Shown: positions 4,877 to 5,870 of the stretch, one piece after another
How positions within the stretch are numbered: position 1 is the first letter of the stretch
Layout of the letters: every line of letters starts with the position of its first letter
Source of the DNA: Elusimicrobiota bacterium
GTDB lineage: Bacteria; CG03; SLGR01; JAGXOG01
DNA: 5,870 bases
Direction: 5' to 3'
Assembly (NCBI GenBank): GCA_027858455.1
Contig: JAQICQ010000131.1
Span: 1 to 5,870, forward strand
Position numbers and translations under genes: made by a program
Notes under the pieces: generated by a model
Seen by the model: the letters and a program-made list of their open reading frames with translations, nothing else
Told to the model about the DNA's origin: nothing
Database searches by the model: none

Positions 4877-5870
4877 AAAAATATTTATTTTTCTGACAGT
4901 TCTGCCGATATTTTTATCGGCGAACGGCAAGGCTCAAAAAACCGTAGCGCTGACTTTTGACGACGGCCCCCATCCGATGGTAACAGAGGAAATCATTGAT
5001 ATATTAAATAAATATGAGGTTCCGGCAACTTTTTTTATGGTGGGCCTTATGGTGGAAAAGCATCCAGGGATAGCCCGGAAAGTTTATTCAGGGGGGTTTG
5101 AGATTGGGAACCATACCTACAGCGATACGCGCCTCACCTCGATGAGTCCGGCAGAGATAAGGTCGGCATTGACTTCTTTTGAGGAGATACTTAAAAGGAA
5201 ATTAGGGGTCAGGAGCAGCTATTTTCGGCCACCGGGAGGAAGATACAATCAGGCGGTATTAGATATTGCGAGGGAAGAAGGATTAAATGTCGTTATGTGG
5301 ACCCGTCTTGTAAAAGATACTTCTAAAAATATAACAGCCGAAAAAATCTATAATCTGGCTACCCGAAATCCTGATGAACGCGAGATTATACTTCTGCACG
5401 ACGGTCCCGCTCCGACATTAAGGGCGCTTCCCGGAATAATAAAATATTATAAATCACATGGTTATAAATTTGTTCCGGTTTCTTCTTTGACTCCTCCGCT
5501 TTTTAAAAACATTGAAGTTGCTTCCAAAGTTAGTTTGTTTAAAAATGGTGCCTATCTTTCCGGCAAGGTTATGGCGGGGAAAAACTTAAATGAAGATACT
5601 ACTCATTTTGCCGGAGTTATGGTGTTTTTTGTCGGTGCCGGCAGTCTTTTGTTTTTATTTAAATTTAAAAACTATAAAGGGTCGCCGCCTCATGATAAAA
5701 TTTCTCTGATATTTTTGGGCGGAGATATAGAAAAGATGAAGTTGATAGCGGAAACCTTCAGCAAAAGAGAGGAAAAGACCACTTTTTTCCTGACTGCCGA
5801 AGAACTTCAGAATCTGGACGTCGGCCTAAAACAGTTTCTCTTAGAAAATAAGCACGGTATTGCTTACTAT
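4857..5870 (+). CDS. Membrane-anchored NodB/CE4 polysaccharide deacetylase, with a second degenerate NodB-like region; 3' end outside window
   Basis: An ATG at 4857, the first after an in-frame TAA at 4848, opens 338 codons that run off the window. Residues 1-27 are a basic start and a hydrophobic segment (IFIFLTVLPIFL), a signal peptide or anchor, so the catalytic part is extracytoplasmic. NodB domain 1 (about 28-212) shows TFDDGPHP (33-40; D35 and D36), GNHTYSD (84-90), the RPPGG motif (124-128), a VVMWTRLVKD segment and LLHDG (179-183). Family members remove N- or O-acetyl groups from chitin-like, peptidoglycan or exopolysaccharide sugars using an Asp-His-His metal site; here the second His (H-x3-H) is Asp90. 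A second membrane segment lies at about 251-268 (FAGVMVFFVGAGSLLFLF). Residues 281-338 resemble the start of another NodB domain, with FLGG in place of FDDG and a TTFFLTAEEL strand. Substrate is unknown. It overlaps thpR by 20 bp, in one operon with cinA. Confidence 0.85.
   Translation, partial: MQNLKIKKIFIFLTVLPIFLSANGKAQKTVALTFDDGPHPMVTEEIIDILNKYEVPATFFMVGLMVEKHPGIARKVYSGGFEIGNHTYSDTRLTSMSPAEIRSALTSFEEILKRKLGVRSSYFRPPGGRYNQAVLDIAREEGLNVVMWTRLVKDTSKNITAEKIYNLATRNPDEREIILLHDGPAPTLRALPGIIKYYKSHGYKFVPVSSLTPPLFKNIEVASKVSLFKNGAYLSGKVMAGKNLNEDTTHFAGVMVFFVGAGSLLFLFKFKNYKGSPPHDKISLIFLGGDIEKMKLIAETFSKREEKTTFFLTAEELQNLDVGLKQFLLENKHGIAYY
4904..4921 (+). repeat. Perfect 7-bp stem inverted repeat in the signal-peptide codons
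   Basis: GCCGATA (4904-4910) and TATCGGC (4915-4921) are perfect reverse complements around a TTTT loop, 27 bp after the thpR stop and within codons 16-22 of the deacetylase. The stem could form in mRNA and slow ribosomes or RNA polymerase, but no T-run follows, so it is not an intrinsic terminator. It may equally be a coincidence of hydrophobic codon choice. Confidence 0.35.

Overview
The window looks like chromosomal housekeeping DNA from a Gram-negative bacterium with moderate GC. It encodes two ADP-heptose enzymes, so the organism makes a heptose-containing lipopolysaccharide or S-layer glycan. The gene mix (heptose synthesis, short-type ThiC, a stand-alone ThiD2-like protein, PilZ, CinA, ThpR, envelope polysaccharide deacetylase) and the divergence of several proteins suggest a poorly sampled lineage, perhaps Omnitrophota or Elusimicrobiota. 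That placement is inference only. Everything readable is on the + strand, and no mobile element, CRISPR array, tRNA or rRNA was seen.

Layout: (1) 1-709, the 3' end of gmhA followed after 6 bp by the heptose-1-phosphate adenylyltransferase gene, which carries an in-frame 15-bp tandem repeat near its 5' end. (2) 710-821, a short spacer with a possible 33-codon ORF and a perfect inverted repeat, but no recognisable TPP riboswitch. (3) 822-2445, a thiamine pyrimidine pair: a ThiD2-type HMP-phosphate kinase overlapping thiC. ThiC would make HMP-P and ThiD2 would phosphorylate it to HMP-PP. (4) 2446-2850, a perfect TGTGA-N6-TCACA operator-like palindrome, a plausible sigma-70 promoter and a single-domain PilZ protein with intact c-di-GMP motifs. 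(5) 2851-3065, a spacer with a promoter-like element and what looks like a small coding remnant interrupted at a seven-A run. (6) 3066-5870, a tightly overlapping operon: cinA, thpR and a membrane-anchored NodB-family polysaccharide deacetylase that runs off the window.

The most notable points are the deacetylase (a predicted metal-ligand His replaced by Asp, and a second, degenerate NodB-like repeat after a second membrane segment), the stand-alone ThiD2 coupled to thiC, the cAMP-receptor-type operator in front of a c-di-GMP receptor gene, and the repeat in the heptose enzyme that appears to have grown out of its own conserved GKKVV motif. I did not find a clearly new multi-gene system.
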